DNA of 64,000 nt from Steroidobacter gossypii (GCF_016801985.1 NZ_JAEVLS010000004.1:496001-560000), one strand, 5' to 3'. Counted from the first letter of the stretch, positions 35,718 through 46,059 are shown. Translations and numbers: made by a program. Notes: generated from the letters alone by a model not told the origin.

Positions 35718-36784
35718 GACGATTTGGACTCCGGCACCGGCGCGTTGTCGCGGATCAGCCGTTGCGATTTCAGTTCATTCCAGAATGCGTCAGGAATGCG
35801 TGCGCGGTACAGCTCCAGCGTTTGCTCGACCTGCGCGGGTCCGCATAGACCGGGGATCACAGACGCCACTTGCGGATGCGCCAGGGCAAATTGCAAAGCT
35901 GCCGCTGGCAACGCTACGCGGTGCCGCTCGCATACATCCTCCAGCCGGCGCACCTTCTGGATGACATCGTCTGGCGCGTGCTCATAGTTGAATCGCGGGG
36001 TGTGGGCTCCGCGCGTGCCCGTCGCCAGGATACCGGAGTTGTATGGACCACCGATCACGAGCGACACACCGCGCCGTGCGCACTCGGGCATGAGCTCATC
36101 CATCGCACCCTGCTCCAGCAACGTGTAGCGGCCGGCGAGCAGGATTACGTCCAGATCGGCTTCACGCAATAGCGTGAGACACACGTCGATCTCATTCACG
36201 CCGAGACCGAACCCGTCGATCTGACCTTCACTTCGCAGCACCTCCAGCGCGCGCAGGCCGCCCCGCTTGGTGAGTTCCATCATGCGTTGCTGATGCGCGT
36301 CGCCATGAGTGATGGAGCCGATGTCGTGCACGTAGAGCACATTGATGCGCGCCAGCCCGAGTCGCTGCAGGCTCGCTTCCCACGAGCGCATCACGCCGTC
36401 GTAGGAGTAATCGAAGATCGGCGAAAACGGCATTGAAGAGCGAAAGCCGTGGCGCTCACGGTCATCGACCACCTCCGGCGCCGCGACCAGCACCCGGCCC
36501 ACCTTGGTCGAGATCACGACATCGTCCCGGCCTCGCAGAGCATCGCCAACGCGGCGCTCGCACAAGCCGAAGCCGTAGTACGGCGCGCAGTCGACGTAAG
36601 TCACATCTGCCGCCAGTGCGCTCGCCAGTGTGGCCTGCGCATCGGCCTCCGAGATCGGCTGATACAGATTTCCGAGCGGCGCGGCGCCCAGCCCGATCTC
36701 GGACACATGCAGGCCGGTCCTGCCAATTCGACGGCGCGGGATTCGGGATACTGGCTGCGGTTGCATTGCAGACACTCTACGCAC
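35714..36784 (-). CDS. Aldo/keto reductase, probable L-fucose 1-dehydrogenase
   Basis: 356 residues if the GTG at 36784 is used; the ATG at 36766 is equally plausible. Family motifs: RRRIGRTGLHVSEIGLG near the start, DCAPYYGFGLCERRVG with the catalytic Tyr, Lys in STKVGR and His in YVHDIGS. Close in pattern to D-threo-aldose/L-fucose dehydrogenases, which oxidise L-fucose to L-fucono-lactone with NAD(P)+. First gene of the operon; its stop overlaps the lactonase start by 4 bp. The pathway order in the operon matches the reaction order. Confidence 0.85.
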   Translation of the reverse strand: MRRVSAMQPQPVSRIPRRRIGRTGLHVSEIGLGAAPLGNLYQPISEADAQATLASALAADVTYVDCAPYYGFGLCERRVGDALRGRDDVVISTKVGRVLVAAPEVVDDRERHGFRSSMPFSPIFDYSYDGVMRSWEASLQRLGLARINVLYVHDIGSITHGDAHQQRMMELTKRGGLRALEVLRSEGQIDGFGLGVNEIDVCLTLLREADLDVILLAGRYTLLEQGAMDELMPECARRGVSLVIGGPYNSGILATGTRGAHTPRFNYEHAPDDVIQKVRRLEDVCERHRVALPAAALQFALAHPQVASVIPGLCGPAQVEQTLELYRARIPDAFWNELKSQRLIRDNAPVPESKSS

Positions 36785-36854
36785 TCACCAGCAACGCAGT
36801 CGCTTCGCAGATGCGCCGGATCGATCTGTCAGCCTTGATCATTGGGTCCTTGGG

Positions 36855-39146
36855 TCAGGGGCTCGTTGGCGTCCAGCCATCGTTGCCCTTCAAGAATCTG
36901 TCTCGTTGCCACTGTTGCGCCTCGGCCGGCGAGAGCCGCTGCGCGTGAGGTTGCCGTCTTTTCATATCCGCCATCCGGCCGGTCGACTGGAACTCGGCGT
37001 AATAAGCGCGCTGCAATCGATCGGTCTTGCCGGGCGTCCACTCGCGCCAGCCGTCGGGATGCAGATTGCCATCGATCCGGGTGTTCATGAAAATCACGGC
37101 CGCGTAATCGCGCCACGGCCGGCCGAAATAGATCGATCGGGCGCCGGCATCGCCGGTGATGCGACAGTGGTCGAACACGAATGCCTTGTCCTGGTCCGGG
37201 GCAGTGCGCGCGTGCGCCGTGATCAGGATTTCATCGTGAGCAATGGCGTGCAAGTGGCAACGCTCGAAGAACGCCTTGGAGTCGCCGAAAATGAAATCCA
37301 CGTGGCCTTCGATATAACAATCCCGGAAATATTGCCGACTGGTCGGGCAAGGCTCGGTGGCGCATTTTTTCGCGCCCGCATAGAGGGTGTCTTGCGCTCC
37401 AAGCAATCGAACCCGGTCGAACACCGCTCGGTCCGCAGTCACCGATAGCGCCACCGCCTGCGACTGGGTGGTAGCGCGCAAGTGGTAGTCGTTCTGGATG
37501 GTCAGATTCACGGCCTGGAAATCGTCGCCGCTGACATGCAGCGTTGCCGAGCGGAACGTGCCACCGGCAGTCGCAGCCGCATCGCCCCACACCAGCACCA
37601 CATCTTCGGGCCGCTGGCCGAGACCACGAAGTCGCACCTTTGACTTGTCGATGCTCAGCTTCTCTCGATACTGCCCGGGCGCAAGCAGCAACTCGCCCCC
37701 GCCCTCAGGCAACGCATCCAGCGCCTCTTGCAATGAACCGTAAGCCACGCCGTTATACGTCACGCGCGGTTGAACACTCACGATATCGTTGAGGTACGCC
37801 TCGATATTGGTGTAGCCATCTCCGTCCGCATCCTGCGCACTGTCATCGAGTGACGGATTCAAACCGTGCTCGCGCTCCCATGCGTCGGGCATGCCGTCGT
37901 TGTCGGCATCCTGCGGTGGCGGCAACGATCGAAGCTCCGGCCAGCCGCCGACATCCTTCTGACTGTCGATCAGGCTTCCATTTCGATTGCGCACGCTCTG
38001 CACGACACGTCGATCGACGGCATCGCGCACCAGCGACGCACCGGCGTAGTTCAACACACGCTCATACGCGCTGTTAGCTGGGTCACGCGCTACCGGCGCG
38101 ACCTCCACCGCTTCCGTCAGGCGATAGCGCCCTTGCGACTTGCCCGTGACGTGGCGCCATGGATCCCCAGGCATCTCGCCATTCATGGTGTTGCCCGCGA
38201 ACCAGGCCTGGGCCAGTTCGTTGGACTCGGCGAACATCACCTGCCCGGTGGACTGAGGCCCCTGGATATACGTGTTGTCGACGAAGTTATAGCGAACGAT
38301 TGAAGCCTTCCGACCGGTGTCCGCGTTGTAGCCCGCATGTTCACCGCCCCAGTTGTAGAAAACGTTGGAGCGATAGTCATGGAACGCTCCGACAGGGTCG
38401 CGATCGGGCTGTGCCGGGTTGCCCGGTCGCGGATTGCGCCCGGAATGATGCGCCCAGAGATTGTGATGAAAGCTGATGCGCGTGCCAAAGCCGCCGGCGA
38501 TCAGCGAGCCGTAGCCGTGCGGTCCTTTGACGTGCAGCGAGTTGTTCAACGACTCCGCAATGATCGACCATTGCACGGTCACATCGTAGAACCCGTCGGC
38601 CGGATCGCGAAAGCCATTGTTCACCGACAATGTTTCGTCCACCGACCAGCTGGCGGACACGTGGTCCAGAATGATGCGCCGGCCGCTCCGAACCCAAATG
38701 GCGTCGCTTTCCGCGCCCTGCTCGTCGCCGAGCCGAGAGCGCAGATATCGAATCACCACATCGTCGGCCTCGACGACGAGTTCGTGATTCTTCAGGGTGA
38801 TGCCGTCGCCCGGCGCGGTCTGTCCGGCGATGGTGACTCGTGGTGCGGCGATCCGGAGCGGACTTTCCAGGGCGATCGTGCCGGAAACATCGAATACGAT
38901 GATCCGTGGCTCCTGAGTTTCGATCGCGGCGCGCAGACTGCCCGGCCCGGTGTCGTTGAGATTGGTGACTTTCAACACGCGCCCGCCGCGGCCGCCCAGC
39001 GACAAGCGCCCTGCGCCCTCCGCGCCTGGAAACGCCAGTACTTCACGGCTCTGTGCACCGGAAGTTTCAGGCGGCTGCCGGGTTGCGCACGCAGCAAGCC
39101 CACCGAGCGCGATGCCGCTCAACGCAATCGACCACCACTTCGACAT
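36855..39146 (-). CDS. Pectate lyase-pectinesterase fusion lipoprotein
   Basis: 763 residues from the ATG at 39146 (AAGGAG upstream). A lipobox (LGGLAAC) follows a short signal. Residues about 35-380 form a parallel beta-helix of the pectate lyase type, with AFPGAEGAGR, AGQTAPGDGI and HHNLWAHHSGRNPRP. A calcium-binding-like DADNDGMPDAWE / DADGDGYTN linker (about 430-470) joins it to a CE8 pectin methylesterase domain (about 480-740) with FIFGDSKAFFE and YFGRPWRDYA. One enzyme would remove methyl esters and cleave the backbone. It lies 87 bp downstream of the TonB receptor gene and is probably in the same operon. Confidence 0.9.
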   Translation of the reverse strand: MSKWWSIALSGIALGGLAACATRQPPETSGAQSREVLAFPGAEGAGRLSLGGRGGRVLKVTNLNDTGPGSLRAAIETQEPRIIVFDVSGTIALESPLRIAAPRVTIAGQTAPGDGITLKNHELVVEADDVVIRYLRSRLGDEQGAESDAIWVRSGRRIILDHVSASWSVDETLSVNNGFRDPADGFYDVTVQWSIIAESLNNSLHVKGPHGYGSLIAGGFGTRISFHHNLWAHHSGRNPRPGNPAQPDRDPVGAFHDYRSNVFYNWGGEHAGYNADTGRKASIVRYNFVDNTYIQGPQSTGQVMFAESNELAQAWFAGNTMNGEMPGDPWRHVTGKSQGRYRLTEAVEVAPVARDPANSAYERVLNYAGASLVRDAVDRRVVQSVRNRNGSLIDSQKDVGGWPELRSLPPPQDADNDGMPDAWEREHGLNPSLDDSAQDADGDGYTNIEAYLNDIVSVQPRVTYNGVAYGSLQEALDALPEGGGELLLAPGQYREKLSIDKSKVRLRGLGQRPEDVVLVWGDAAATAGGTFRSATLHVSGDDFQAVNLTIQNDYHLRATTQSQAVALSVTADRAVFDRVRLLGAQDTLYAGAKKCATEPCPTSRQYFRDCYIEGHVDFIFGDSKAFFERCHLHAIAHDEILITAHARTAPDQDKAFVFDHCRITGDAGARSIYFGRPWRDYAAVIFMNTRIDGNLHPDGWREWTPGKTDRLQRAYYAEFQSTGRMADMKRRQPHAQRLSPAEAQQWQRDRFLKGNDGWTPTSP

Positions 39147-39233
39147 GTTCGCAATCGTCTCCTTCTCCAGAAAGATCCGGACCGCCGGCGCTCGAAGGGG
39201 GCATCTCACGCCGACAGCCCGGATCCGCAGCAA

Positions 39234-42200
39234 CTAGAAGCGCAGTCGAACGCCGGCGAAGAATTGCCGGCCGGTGGCGCGGTATTGAGTCACCAGCGGA
39301 TGATCCTGGTAGGCCCAGCGCTCATCCTCCTGATTGGTGAGATTCAGCGCCTCGAAGTTCAGCGTGACCGCGTCGTTGAGCACGTACGAGATCGACGCAT
39401 CGAGATTCAGGGTCTCCTCGCTACCGACGAAGTCGTTGATCAAAGGCGAATCGCACACGCCCGGATCGCACGAGCCCGACGCGAGTGGATACTGCGTAAC
39501 ATAGCCATCGCGGAATGCGCTCGACAGACGCGCGCTCCAGCGTTCCGTTTCGTAGTAGACGGTCAGGTTGTACGAATCCGGCGATGCGCCGAGCCACGGG
39601 CCGGGCTGCACCAGGCGCGGTCGCGAGCCGTCCGGCGTGCCCGGATCGATGATGTACAGCAGCTCCGAATCGATATGCGTGTAGTTGGCCTGCACGCCGA
39701 AGTTGCTCATCCAACCCGGCAGGAAGGTCAGGTTCTGCTGATAGGTGATCTCGTAGCCCTTGATGTCGCCGCCCGGCGCCGATTTGAACTGCCGCACATC
39801 GAACGGATTGTCCGCCAGGATGTAGTTGATGGCGTTGGCGTTGGTCTGCTGCGCCAGGATCTGCTCTATGATGGCCGGATCCAGGAACGACGACAGCGTC
39901 TGCGTGGTGACGATGGTCTGCGGATAGGCATCGATCTTCTTGGTGAAATACGCGGCCGACAGCAAACCGCCTTCGGCGAAGTACCATTCCACGCTGAAGT
40001 CGAAGTTCTTGCCGCGGAACGGATCGAGCTTCGGATTGCCCAGCGTCATCGACGCCCCGGTGTTGTTGCCGTTGGTCGGGATCGACAGGGAGGTGATGCT
40101 CGGCGCGAGATTGCCGAGCAGCGGGCGCGCCATGACTTTGGCTGCGCCGAATCGCAACAGCAGGTCCGGGACGATCTCGTAGCTCAGGTTCAACGACGGC
40201 AGCGTGTCGGTGTAGTCGTTGCTGGCCTGAATGGGTCGCGAGCCGGTGGTGAAGCCGTTCGCTTCCACATCGGTCATGGCATATCGAATGCCGGTATTGC
40301 CGCGCAGCTCGCGGCCGAACACGTCGAAACGGAAATTCAGCTGCGCGTAATAGCTCTGGTCATCCTCGATGACGCCGTATGCGTTCTGTGGCGTCGACAG
40401 GTACGACAAGCGCCAGTCGCCCCACTCGTTCACGCAGTTGCAATCGAAGCCGGTCGCACGTCGGAAAGCGTTGAGATCCGGCGCAAGAAACCGACGAGGC
40501 ACGCCCGCGGGCACATCGAGACCGTCGCCAAACGTGAACACACGGCTCATCTCCGACACCGATTTGCCCAGCTCGAGCAGGCTCGGGTTGAGGGTCTCGG
40601 TCGTGAGCCGCTGCAATTGGCGGGTCTCGAACTCGTAAGTGCGCAGGCTCGCCCCGACGTCCACGCTCACATCCGGCGTGACTTCGAAGTTGAAATCCAG
40701 CCGCGCGGTTTCGAAGCTGTTTTTCACTTCGCGCTGATACATGCGCAACGCCGAGAAGCCTTTGACGACATCCCAGTTGCTCGGGTCGGCCGCGTCGAAG
40801 CCGAAGTCGTAGACCGGCATGGAGCCGCCGCCACGATCGTCGTAGACGAACGTTCCAGGGGAATCCATGCGATTGAATTCGGCCAGCAGACCCTGGCTGT
40901 CATTGGTCGATTCCGACTGGCCGTACACGGCTTTCATGCGCAACCGATCGCTGAATTCATGATCGACGTTCAACGACACCTGGTTGAACTCGGTGGTGTA
41001 GAAGCTCGCGTCCGCCGCCGAACGGAAATCCACGTTCTGCAGCACCAGGTAGTCCGCCTGATTGGCCTCGTTCACATGCGCGTCCAGCAAGCGGGTCGCC
41101 GGTCGACCGATCAACGCGCCCCGCATCGCCAGGCCCAGTCCGGTCGGATCGACCTGATAGCCCACCGAGCCGGGATGGTTGTAGTACTCGTACGGCTCCA
41201 GATTGTTCGGATTCCGACTGTACCCGCCGGCGAACACCGGCGTGGATCCATAGAACTGCTCGCCGCAGTCGATGGCGTCCTGCGTGGCGGTGGCGGCTCG
41301 CGAAGTGCAGGTCGCATACATTCCACGGCGAGTCGCTTGCGAAGTGCTCGCGGTGGCGGTGTTCAGATTCGCGTTGGTATTGTTGCGATTCATACCGATG
41401 GGCGAGATCTGATAATTGATCTGGTCCTGCTCGAACTTCGAGTACAGGCCATCGAGACTCACCATGGTGGTGTCGGTGGCCTGCCACTGCAGACCCAGGG
41501 TCACGCCGAGGCGCTCCTGCTCCAGCTGCGCTTCTTCGATCGCCGGCAACGCCGGGATCACTGTCAGGTCGTTCAACTGCGCGTAAGCCGCGGGATTCGA
41601 GCCGCTCAGCGCATCGCGCACTCCAGGATTGGTGATGGTGGACGGCAGCATGCTCGCATCCGGCACCGCGAAGCCGCGAATCAGATTGGGCGCCGTGGTG
41701 GAAGCGAACGTTGCGCCTCGATAGGCGTAGTCGGCCGATCCCGGGGAGCGCCGGTACGCATCGATATTCTGTTCGCGCTTGTTGAATGCCGCCGAGGCCA
41801 TCACACCGAGCCGTCCGTCGAAAAATTGATCGGCGATCAGTCCGGCCAGTCGGGGATTGTGAGTTTCGCCAATCTCGTAATAGGCATCCTGCACCGAGAA
41901 CGCCATGGTGCGTCGGTCGAAATCGAGCGGCCGTCCGGTGATCAGATCCACCGTCGCGCCCAGCGAACCTTCGTCGATGTCGGCGCTCGCGGTCTTCTGC
42001 ACTTTCAGCGAGCTGAACAGCTCGGAGGCAAACGTGTTGAAATCGAAACCGCGGCCGCGGTTGGGGCTGCTGCCGGAGTCGCTCGATCCAGCTGTCGACA
42101 GCGCTTCCAGTCCGTTGATGCGAACTCGCGTGAAGTCGCTGCCGAGGCCGCGCACAGTGATGGTTCGGCCTTCACCGTTGTCGCGATCGATCGATACGCC

Positions 42201-42476
42201 GGGCAAACGTTGCAGCGACTCGGCCAGATTCGCATCTGGAAAGTCCGCCATGTCCTCTGCGTTGATCACATCGACCATTTCCGCGCTGGCTCGTTTGTCA
42301 TCGAGCGCGCTACGCAGCGCTTCGCGATAACCCGTGACCACCACTTCTTCCAGGCGCGTCGCTCCGGTGTTGTCGCTCGCTCCCTGCGCGAACACCACCG
42401 GCTGCACGGCGCCGACTGCGATGGCGCCCAGCGCCACACGGACTGCGACTCTGACGGTCGCGTTGCTCTTGGACAT
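39234..42476 (-). CDS. TonB-dependent outer membrane receptor (oligosaccharide uptake)
   Basis: 1080 residues from the ATG at 42476, which has GAGGGGG six bases upstream. A signal peptide ends near VVFAQG. The TonB box region EEVVVTGYR is followed by the plug domain (ESLQRLPGVSIDRDNGEG, VRGLGSDFTRVRINGL) and a 22-strand barrel ending with the aromatic terminus VRLRF. It belongs to the large receptors found in proteobacterial polysaccharide loci. The pectin lyase-esterase downstream suggests pectic oligosaccharides as ligand. Divergent from the CE12 esterase, with an operator-like palindrome between. Confidence 0.93.
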   Translation of the reverse strand: MSKSNATVRVAVRVALGAIAVGAVQPVVFAQGASDNTGATRLEEVVVTGYREALRSALDDKRASAEMVDVINAEDMADFPDANLAESLQRLPGVSIDRDNGEGRTITVRGLGSDFTRVRINGLEALSTAGSSDSGSSPNRGRGFDFNTFASELFSSLKVQKTASADIDEGSLGATVDLITGRPLDFDRRTMAFSVQDAYYEIGETHNPRLAGLIADQFFDGRLGVMASAAFNKREQNIDAYRRSPGSADYAYRGATFASTTAPNLIRGFAVPDASMLPSTITNPGVRDALSGSNPAAYAQLNDLTVIPALPAIEEAQLEQERLGVTLGLQWQATDTTMVSLDGLYSKFEQDQINYQISPIGMNRNNTNANLNTATASTSQATRRGMYATCTSRAATATQDAIDCGEQFYGSTPVFAGGYSRNPNNLEPYEYYNHPGSVGYQVDPTGLGLAMRGALIGRPATRLLDAHVNEANQADYLVLQNVDFRSAADASFYTTEFNQVSLNVDHEFSDRLRMKAVYGQSESTNDSQGLLAEFNRMDSPGTFVYDDRGGGSMPVYDFGFDAADPSNWDVVKGFSALRMYQREVKNSFETARLDFNFEVTPDVSVDVGASLRTYEFETRQLQRLTTETLNPSLLELGKSVSEMSRVFTFGDGLDVPAGVPRRFLAPDLNAFRRATGFDCNCVNEWGDWRLSYLSTPQNAYGVIEDDQSYYAQLNFRFDVFGRELRGNTGIRYAMTDVEANGFTTGSRPIQASNDYTDTLPSLNLSYEIVPDLLLRFGAAKVMARPLLGNLAPSITSLSIPTNGNNTGASMTLGNPKLDPFRGKNFDFSVEWYFAEGGLLSAAYFTKKIDAYPQTIVTTQTLSSFLDPAIIEQILAQQTNANAINYILADNPFDVRQFKSAPGGDIKGYEITYQQNLTFLPGWMSNFGVQANYTHIDSELLYIIDPGTPDGSRPRLVQPGPWLGASPDSYNLTVYYETERWSARLSSAFRDGYVTQYPLASGSCDPGVCDSPLINDFVGSEETLNLDASISYVLNDAVTLNFEALNLTNQEDERWAYQDHPLVTQYRATGRQFFAGVRLRF

Positions 42477-42646
42477 ACTCATCCCCCTCGCACGCAATAA
42501 GTTTTTGTCGTGTCGTCGTGCGCGTGCGCCAAGGTCGTTGACACCGGTGGCAACTCGGGGAAAATGCTTTCCCGACCGAAATCAACGCATTAGCGCCGCG
42601 CCGTCCCCGAGCGGTCCCGGCGCAGAGCCGTGCCGATCCGGTGACT

Positions 42647-42676
42647 TTCATTAATGATGTTTTCTTCATATATGAA
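42647..42676. promoter_or_regulatory. Two adjacent operator-like palindromes (TTCA-N4-TGAW)
   Basis: TTCA-TTAA-TGAT (42647-42658) and TTCA-TATA-TGAA (42665-42676) lie 18 bp apart in the divergent region between the TonB receptor and CE12 genes. The second is a perfect 12-bp palindrome. Confidence 0.55.
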
Positions 42677-42775
42677 AGTCAACCGGCTTTGACGCGTAGC
42701 CATGCGAGTCTCGGTTTACCGCTACCATCCGAAGCGGCCTGCCTGGCAGGTCGCGTGGCTTCCACGGAGATATCG

Positions 42776-43648
42776 ATGCGAGTGCAATCCTTGTTGGGCA
42801 GTGCCCTGTTGTTTGTTTCGTTCAGCTGCCATCCCGCGAGCGCCGCTCCGGAAGCGCCGAAAAAAATCCAGGCGTCCAAGATCATTTTGATCGGAGATTC
42901 GACCGTGGCCGTGCAGGGCGGCTGGGGCAGCAGTTTCTGCGCCGAGCATGTGACTTCGTTCGCCGCCTGCGTAAATCTTGCGCGAGGCGGTCGCAGTTCA
43001 GGCAGCTACATCGCGGAGGGCTCGTGGGAGCTGGCGTTGAACGAAGCGCGCACCCCTGGATACGTCAACAGGTGGGTGTTGATTCAGTTCGGCCACAACG
43101 ATCAGCCGGGCAAGCCGGGCCGCTCCACCGACCTCGCCACTGAATTCCCCGCCAACCTACGCCGTTATGTGACCGAGGCTCGAGCCGTGGGAGCCAAGCC
43201 CATCCTGGTCACTCCACTCACCCGCCGGCAGTTCAAGGACGGCAAAGTGCAGAACACACTGATCCCCTGGGCCGACGCGGTGAAGCGCGTGGCCAAAGAG
43301 ATGAAAGTTCCGGTGATCGATCTGAACGCCCTGAGCAGCAGCGCGGTGGAGGCGATGGGCTCGACCGCTGCAAATGAATTCGCGCAGCGTCCTCCGTCAC
43401 CGGAAGTTGCAGCCGCCGCGGCGACCGGCACGACGATCGAAGCGCCCAAGGAGACCAACGATCGGCCGCCAGCGAACAACGCCAAAGCCGCGGATCCCTC
43501 ATTGCCGCCGCTCGCGCAGCCGAAGCTGTCATTCGACTACACCCATCTGGGTCGCAAGGGCGCCGACTACTTCGCCGCGATGGTCACCGCCGAGCTTGCA
43601 ACGCAAGTCCCGGAGATGCGCCCGCTGTTGATCGTCGATCAGCGGTAA
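42776..43648 (+). CDS. Exported CE12-type SGNH acetylesterase (rhamnogalacturonan acetylesterase-like)
   Basis: 290 residues from the ATG at 42776 (CGGAGA upstream). A signal peptide ends near PASAA. The SGNH blocks are visible: nucleophile Ser in LIGDSTVAV, the Gly of NLARGGRSS, Asn in QFGHNDQ and the DxxH pair in FDYTHLG. CE12 enzymes remove acetyl groups from rhamnogalacturonan or xylan. A Pro/Ala-rich insert of about 45 residues precedes the DxxH block, longer than usual. Fits with the pectin enzymes on the opposite strand. Confidence 0.88.
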   Translation: MRVQSLLGSALLFVSFSCHPASAAPEAPKKIQASKIILIGDSTVAVQGGWGSSFCAEHVTSFAACVNLARGGRSSGSYIAEGSWELALNEARTPGYVNRWVLIQFGHNDQPGKPGRSTDLATEFPANLRRYVTEARAVGAKPILVTPLTRRQFKDGKVQNTLIPWADAVKRVAKEMKVPVIDLNALSSSAVEAMGSTAANEFAQRPPSPEVAAAAATGTTIEAPKETNDRPPANNAKAADPSLPPLAQPKLSFDYTHLGRKGADYFAAMVTAELATQVPEMRPLLIVDQR

Positions 43649-43675
43649 ACGCGAAAGCGGAAACTTACGCGTGGT

Positions 43676-43701
43676 CGAGCAGGCGACGTCTCGCCTGCTC
43701 G
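43676..43701. terminator. Hairpin between convergent CE12 and GH31 genes
   Basis: An 11-bp perfect stem (CGAGCAGGCGA / TCGCCTGCTCG) with a 4-nt loop sits between the two stops. There is no T run, so termination is likely but not certain. Confidence 0.5.
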
Positions 43702-43707
43702 GGCGCG

Positions 43708-46059
43708 CTAACGAGCTCGCACGACCTGTAACAGCTCGCGCACCGAACGACTTACAGCTTTGTCTCCCTCGGTCGTGAGCTGGCCGGCTTTATCGTCCCA
43801 TTTCAATCGTGTCGTTCGTCCCTTGCCCTTTTCGTAGTCGTACGACACTCCGTCATCGTCGTACAGCGCGAACTCTGCGTTCTTGCCCGGGTACACACGG
43901 AGCTCCTTGAGCGCTTGAGGTGTCGCGGTGCTTGGAATATCCACGCCATGCGGCACGATGGAGCCCGCACGCACGAATAACGGAATCACATCGATGGGCG
44001 CCGCCACGGTGACGGTCTGGCCACCCGACAGTTTTTCGTTGGTCCAGTAGTTGTACCAATCGCTGCCGGCGGGCAAGTACACCTCACGGCTCTCTCTGCC
44101 CTGCTCCGTGACCGGCGCCACCAGGAATGCCGGACCGAACATGTATTGATCGCCGATGTTGAAAACCTTGGGATCCTTGGGGAAGTCCATGAACAAAGCG
44201 CGCATGAACGGAGCGCCTGTGTCGTAGGTCCGCTTGCCCAGCGAATACAGATAAGGCATCAGCGTGTAGCGCAACTTCAGATATCTGCTGATGACGGCTT
44301 CTGCTTCCTTGCCATACGACCAAACCTCGGTTTGCTTGCGCAAGCCATGCGCGCGCATGGTAGGAGTGAATGTTCCGTACTGATACCAGCGTACAGCCAA
44401 TTCCGGGTAGTCGTCGTAGTTGCCGACGACATCGCGCGCGTCGGACGGATCGACGAGTGGCTTGCGCTCGGGCCCGTCGGCGGGCGTGTGCCATTGCCAT
44501 CCGCCGATGTCGTTGCCCCAGTATGCAAGGCCAGATGCCGTGAAATTCAGGCCCGTCGGCACCTGCGCCCGCAGCGCCTCCCACGTCGGATGAATGTCGG
44601 ACGACCAGAACAAATTGCCGTAACGCTGCGCGCCAAGGTAAGCCGCACGCGCCAGGATCAAACTGCGCTTGTTGGGACGATCTCGGCGGGAGCCCTCCGC
44701 AACACCTTGCGTGTGCACCAATGGATAGAGATTGCGGTATCGATCGCCCGATCCGATGCTATACAAGTAACCATCCGGCACCAGGTCGGGCTCGGTTTCA
44801 TCCAGCCAGAACCAGTCGAATCCCTGCGAAGCAATGTTGTCCCGGATCTTGCCCCAGAACCATTCGCGCGCTTCGGGATTGGTGCTGTCGAGCAATGCCC
44901 CGGCGCGATCGTTGCGCACGGGCAAGCCGTCCACGGGACGGCCGTCCTGATGTTTCAGGAAATAACCCTTGGCCGCGAGCAAATTGAAGTAGCGCGACTC
45001 CAGCTCGAACCGCGGCCACACGCTGATCATGGTGCGTATACCCTGATCGTTGAGCGTCTTGTTCATCGCCGCCGGCGCCGGAAAGTCGACCGGATTGATG
45101 TCGAGCTGACCCATGCGCGTCCAGTGGAACCAGTCGACCACCATGATGTCGAGCGGATAGCCGCGCTGACGATAACCCGCCGCCACATCGAGCACTTGCT
45201 GCTGATTCTCATAGCGCGCCTTGCTCTGGATGTAACCGAACGCAGCTTTTGGTGGCAGAGGCGTGACTCCCGTGAGCTTGCGATAGCCCGCGTAAACGTC
45301 ATCCGCGTTCGCGCCCGCGATGACGAAGTACGAGACGCGCTCGCCTACTCTCGACTGCCATGTCGTCCGGCCCTGCAACCCCGCCGAGATGACGGTGCTG
45401 GAAGGGTTGTCCCAGATCACGCCATAGCCTTTGTTGGTCACCAGGAATGGCACGCACACCGTTTCGCCCGCGGGTGCGTCGTAGTTATGTTTGCAATCGA
45501 GGGTGCGGCCGCGGTGATCCAGGATTCCTTCCTGATTCTGACCCAGGCCGTAGTAGTGCTCGTCGACAGGCGCGACGAAACTGGCGCCGACACGGAAGGT
45601 TTTCTCGCCGTTCACGGTGTGCGGGGCCAGTTCCCAGCCGCTCATCTCGACGATCACTTCCCCACCGGCCCTGCGCATCACCAGGGAGACTGGCGGCAAT
45701 GAGGAAGCGAAGTAACGTTGCATTTGAGTTGGCGGACCGGGCCGCGGCTGCGCCTTCACTTCGACCGACATGGCCGGCGAAGTGAAAACATCGGCGCCCG
45801 AATCGGCGACTGAGTGTTTCCAACCGTCGGCGTCGGCGCTGGCTGTGAACCCATAGCCGGGTGGCGCTACCACCCGCTCCTTCTCCAGGCTCAACGTCAC
45901 GCGCACGATATTGTGACCATACGGCTCGATCGCGACCCAACTGCCGTTACGATCCAGCAGCCCCAACGGTTGCGCCTGAACTACGCCGCCAATGAGCAGC
46001 CCGCTCAGGACCATTGCCGCACGACCGAGACAGTCCATGGTTACACGCATCAACGTCAT
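43708..46059 (-). CDS. Exported GH31 glycosidase, probable alpha-xylosidase
   Basis: 783 residues from the ATG at 46059, 41 bp after the halogenase-like gene; ATG at 46101 is in frame. A signal peptide ends near VVQAQP. GH31 features: GYIQSKARYENQQQV and MVVDWFHW at the barrel start, nucleophile Asp in WFWLDETEPD, and acid/base Asp in WSSDIHPTW. The QSKxRY motif is typical of alpha-xylosidases that act on xyloglucan oligosaccharides. With GH95 and GH5 in the window this suggests xyloglucan breakdown. The exact linkage cannot be read from the sequence. Confidence 0.87.
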   Translation of the reverse strand: MTLMRVTMDCLGRAAMVLSGLLIGGVVQAQPLGLLDRNGSWVAIEPYGHNIVRVTLSLEKERVVAPPGYGFTASADADGWKHSVADSGADVFTSPAMSVEVKAQPRPGPPTQMQRYFASSLPPVSLVMRRAGGEVIVEMSGWELAPHTVNGEKTFRVGASFVAPVDEHYYGLGQNQEGILDHRGRTLDCKHNYDAPAGETVCVPFLVTNKGYGVIWDNPSSTVISAGLQGRTTWQSRVGERVSYFVIAGANADDVYAGYRKLTGVTPLPPKAAFGYIQSKARYENQQQVLDVAAGYRQRGYPLDIMVVDWFHWTRMGQLDINPVDFPAPAAMNKTLNDQGIRTMISVWPRFELESRYFNLLAAKGYFLKHQDGRPVDGLPVRNDRAGALLDSTNPEAREWFWGKIRDNIASQGFDWFWLDETEPDLVPDGYLYSIGSGDRYRNLYPLVHTQGVAEGSRRDRPNKRSLILARAAYLGAQRYGNLFWSSDIHPTWEALRAQVPTGLNFTASGLAYWGNDIGGWQWHTPADGPERKPLVDPSDARDVVGNYDDYPELAVRWYQYGTFTPTMRAHGLRKQTEVWSYGKEAEAVISRYLKLRYTLMPYLYSLGKRTYDTGAPFMRALFMDFPKDPKVFNIGDQYMFGPAFLVAPVTEQGRESREVYLPAGSDWYNYWTNEKLSGGQTVTVAAPIDVIPLFVRAGSIVPHGVDIPSTATPQALKELRVYPGKNAEFALYDDDGVSYDYEKGKGRTTRLKWDDKAGQLTTEGDKAVSRSVRELLQVVRAR

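Noticed and set aside
38337-42500. A 1387-codon open frame on the plus strand opposite the pectinase and first TonB receptor
   Set aside because: It has no recognisable domain or start site and lies fully antisense to a clear receptor gene. Long antisense frames are expected in GC-rich coding DNA.
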